From CAYTPE01 sp964439885 (lineage in GTDB: Bacteria; Patescibacteriota; Patescibacteriia; Magasanikbacterales; GWA2-37-8): 17,548 nt of DNA. Location of the stretch: the NCBI GenBank assembly GCA_964439885.1, contig CAYTPE010000023.1, forward strand, positions 1 through 17,548. The letters are read 5' to 3'. Made by a program: the position numbers and the translations under genes. Shown in pieces: positions 15,707 to 17,548 of this stretch (position 1 is the stretch's first letter; each line of letters opens with the position of its first letter). The notes beneath the pieces were generated by a model. It made no database searches and had not been told where the DNA came from. It worked only from the letters and a program-made list of their open reading frames with translations.

Positions 15707-16321
15707 ATGCCTCACATCCAACTCGCGATCTTCGACGCCTATGGCGTGTGTATTACCGGTGGGTACCCGGATACTTGCCGATATTTGGCAAAAAAATATA
15801 AACGTGAGTGGCGTGATTTGTATGACGTGCTCTATACCAAGTATTTTAATATGGCCGCGATTAAGCATATTACACAAGCAGAGGCGTGGGCTGCGGCGTT
15901 AAAAGAATTAAACATACCACTTACCGTGCAGGAAATGAAAAAGATCCATTATGGATTAATGGGGCTGAATAGACCAGTGCTCCAGATTGTAAAGGCGCTG
16001 AGAAAAAATATTCCTGTAATACTCCTCAGTAAAAACACGCGCGGGCAATTCGCTGATATTAATCACCAATTTCCCGAGTTGAATAAAGTGTTCGGTAAGA
16101 GTAATGTTATTAATACATGGGAATATAATCTGCCCAAGGCAAGCCGTGAAACATTAAAAAAAGTATTCGCTTGGTATCACGTTACTGACCCCACTCGCGT
16201 TGTCTATACCGATGATCAAGAAAGTAATTTGAAGCCCGCTCAGGAGCTCGCGGTCAATACTATTTTGTACAAAAATTTTACTCAATTTAACAAAGAGATC
16301 TCGAACCTTACCCATCTATGA
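15707..16321 (+). CDS. HAD-superfamily hydrolase (subfamily IA-like)
   Basis: 204 aa. HAD enzymes usually dephosphorylate small phosphorylated molecules through an aspartyl-phosphate. Motif I is IFDAYGVCI with nucleophile D10; the usual second Asp is Tyr, as in haloacid dehalogenase-like members (DAYG). Motif II Ser is in VILLSKNTRG, a Lys follows in LPKASRETLKKV, and motif IV is VVYTDDQESNLKPAQ with two Asp for Mg2+. The cap is helical, between motifs I and II. I start at the ATG at 15707 (MPHIQLAIFD), which puts motif I right at the N-terminus as usual; a TTG at 15701 is less likely. It is embedded in the array, 7 bases after G8 and sharing ATGA with G9, so it is probably co-expressed and may act on the product of the swivel proteins. 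The DxY variant leaves phosphatase activity uncertain. Confidence 0.82.
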   Translation: MPHIQLAIFDAYGVCITGGYPDTCRYLAKKYKREWRDLYDVLYTKYFNMAAIKHITQAEAWAAALKELNIPLTVQEMKKIHYGLMGLNRPVLQIVKALRKNIPVILLSKNTRGQFADINHQFPELNKVFGKSNVINTWEYNLPKASRETLKKVFAWYHVTDPTRVVYTDDQESNLKPAQELAVNTILYKNFTQFNKEISNLTHL

Positions 16322-17548
16322 CTCACACAAAAAAACAAACACAGGGTCGCTGGTCGCTCATGAGCCAGCGGCAGCGCATGAGTCCGTTCCCCAACTACAT
16401 GTCCATGGAATCGGTGTGTAAAGAGATGAAAAAATTCGTCGGCGTCGCGCTTAAAGATATTGTCATCTTTTTTCAAGGTAATATCATGTTTTGTTTTCAA
16501 AATACCAAAGCTCATACTAGTGCGGGAAAAGTTATCGCGAATAAAGTAAAGAAAAATCCTAAGCTTTACGCAACATTAGTGAGAAAGCAGGAAGGCTTTG
16601 GAAAAAAATTTGTCGCGTTTGCCATAGCGGCGGGGAAAAAGGTTTCTGGTAAAACAACCAACAGGGAGCTGGCAAAAATGTACGCGCAGTTTGAGAAACA
16701 TTACAAACAAGTGTACGCATCGTACGGTTCGGTGTGGACTATGGAAGACGATCTGAATGGTGAGCTGTATGCGATTATAGAAAAAAGAATTACGGATCCG
16801 GTCAAAATAAGCACTGTTCTCAACGCACTCACCAAACAGCCATCGGCAATGGTTGCCACCATTGAGCGTCAGGCGTTGCTTGCGCTCGCCACCACCATCG
16901 GAGAGAATGAAAACTGGAAACAAATTCTAACGGCAGGGGATAGTGGTGCTTGCACAGAAGACGCACGGCTTGATTCGCTTATCAAAAAACACGAGCGAAA
17001 TTTTTACTGGATTACTCGCGATTATGAAGATCCAATTTTAACGTATGATAAAATTCTTGAGCGTCTGAAGGGCTTATTGGCGACAGATTCGGAAGCTGAG
17101 CTAAAGAAGCTTAACGCATCGTTGGCGAAAGATCTTGACGAACGTAGAAAGTACGAGAAAGAACTTAAACTCACGAAGCACGAACTGGCCGTGTTTGCCG
17201 CGATGCGCGATGCCGCGCACCTCAAAGAATTGCGAAAGAAGTTTGTTTCGCAAGCCCTGTACCATTTTGACCCTGTCCTCACCGAAATCGGCAAACGACT
17301 ATTTCTAAGCATCAAGCAAGTGCGGTTTATGAGCACCAAAGATGTTGTGGATGCTCTGGTGAAAGGAAAGGACATGACTCATGAAATAAACGAACGGATG
17401 AAACTCACGAACGAAAAGGGGTATTACATGAAGACTGCGTTAGTACTGAAGGCCTCCGCGGCCGTGTTGTCTCTGGGCATGCTGGCCGGTTGCGCCGATC
17501 TGAAGCCGCTGCAGGCCGAAGTCGATGCGCTGAAGCAGCAGGTCAGCC
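16318..17548 (+). CDS. G9: array paralog, 3' partial; last part probably foreign
   Basis: Open frame from the ATG overlapping the HAD stop to the window end, with no stop codon. Residues 1 to about 365 belong to the array family: the central motif HERNFYWITR...DPILT (His codon 16990-16992), coiled-coil-like Lys/Glu-rich helices (nt about 17080-17190), and RLFLSIKQVRFMSTKDVVDAL, matching RTFLSLKQVKFMLRAEVQSAL in G4, then INERMK. The swivel domain expected next is not seen. From M371 (nt 17428) the frame instead encodes a lipoprotein signal peptide that has no counterpart in the paralogs and is GC-rich. I take G9 as a long form truncated at about 17412-17427, with the rest joined by assembly. 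The N-terminal region shows a FVGVALKDIVIFFQGN stretch of unknown role. Confidence 0.7.
   Translation, partial: MTHTKKQTQGRWSLMSQRQRMSPFPNYMSMESVCKEMKKFVGVALKDIVIFFQGNIMFCFQNTKAHTSAGKVIANKVKKNPKLYATLVRKQEGFGKKFVAFAIAAGKKVSGKTTNRELAKMYAQFEKHYKQVYASYGSVWTMEDDLNGELYAIIEKRITDPVKISTVLNALTKQPSAMVATIERQALLALATTIGENENWKQILTAGDSGACTEDARLDSLIKKHERNFYWITRDYEDPILTYDKILERLKGLLATDSEAELKKLNASLAKDLDERRKYEKELKLTKHELAVFAAMRDAAHLKELRKKFVSQALYHFDPVLTEIGKRLFLSIKQVRFMSTKDVVDALVKGKDMTHEINERMKLTNEKGYYMKTALVLKASAAVLSLGMLAGCADLKPLQAEVDALKQQVS
17428..17548 (+). CDS. Lpp/OprI-like outer-membrane lipoprotein start (3' partial), likely from another genome
   Basis: Forty visible residues: MKTALVLKAS, a hydrophobic core, and a perfect lipobox LAGC with Cys22, followed by a heptad-like coiled-coil start (ADLKPLQAEVDALKQQVS). 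This layout is that of small murein or outer-membrane lipoproteins of Gram-negative Proteobacteria. AAAAGGGG at 17414-17421 sits at good Shine-Dalgarno spacing before the ATG. The segment is 63% GC by count, against 43% in the 87 bases before it. A Patescibacterial cell has no outer membrane to need such a protein, so I read it as a sequence joined from a different organism. Confidence 0.55.
   Translation, partial: MKTALVLKASAAVLSLGMLAGCADLKPLQAEVDALKQQVS

Overview
The window reads as a stretch of a compact bacterial chromosome, most likely a Candidate Phyla Radiation (Patescibacteria, Parcubacteria-like) organism. This is an inference from gene-to-gene spacing of a few bases, many ATGA start/stop overlaps, few recognisable Shine-Dalgarno sites, a TraD/VirB4-like ATPase with a long disordered tail, and many unfamiliar paralogs. 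All clear genes are on the + strand. TGA acts as an ordinary stop (for example in the ATGA overlaps at 7483-7486 and 16318-16321), so the standard bacterial code fits.

Left part (1-4911): the 3' part of a NUDIX hydrolase, a membrane-anchored staphylococcal-nuclease-type thermonuclease, a cyclophilin-type peptidyl-prolyl isomerase with a secretion signal, an AMMECR1-family protein, and a TraD-like ATPase. These are unrelated housekeeping or surface genes separated by short gaps that carry small inverted and direct repeats. A strong intrinsic terminator sits on the stop codon of the ATPase gene.

Right part (4912 to about 17427): a good sigma-70-like promoter (4913-4941) leads into one apparent operon of nine tandem paralogs plus one HAD-family phosphatase gene. 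Eight of the nine paralogs (called G1 to G8 here) end in the phosphohistidine 'swivelling' domain of PEP-utilising enzymes, and all eight keep the phospho-accepting histidine in GG-x-T-C-H-A-A-I-type motifs. None has an ATP-grasp (PEP/pyruvate-binding) domain or a PEP-binding TIM barrel, so the histidine has no visible charging or discharging partner in cis. Five G proteins are long (about 476-514 aa) and share a central His/aromatic motif. Three (G2, G7, G8) are short (337-359 aa) and lack it. G1 is split by a one-base frameshift near 5499. The ninth paralog (G9) runs off the right end without its swivel domain. The array looks like a lineage-specific family with one conserved catalytic tail and divergent N-terminal parts, possibly serving different substrates or partners. 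Its function is unknown.

Right edge (about 17412-17548): similarity to the paralogs stops, base composition jumps from about 43% to about 63% GC, and an outer-membrane-lipoprotein-like start with its own ribosome-binding site appears. This is most simply an assembly chimera at a contig end.
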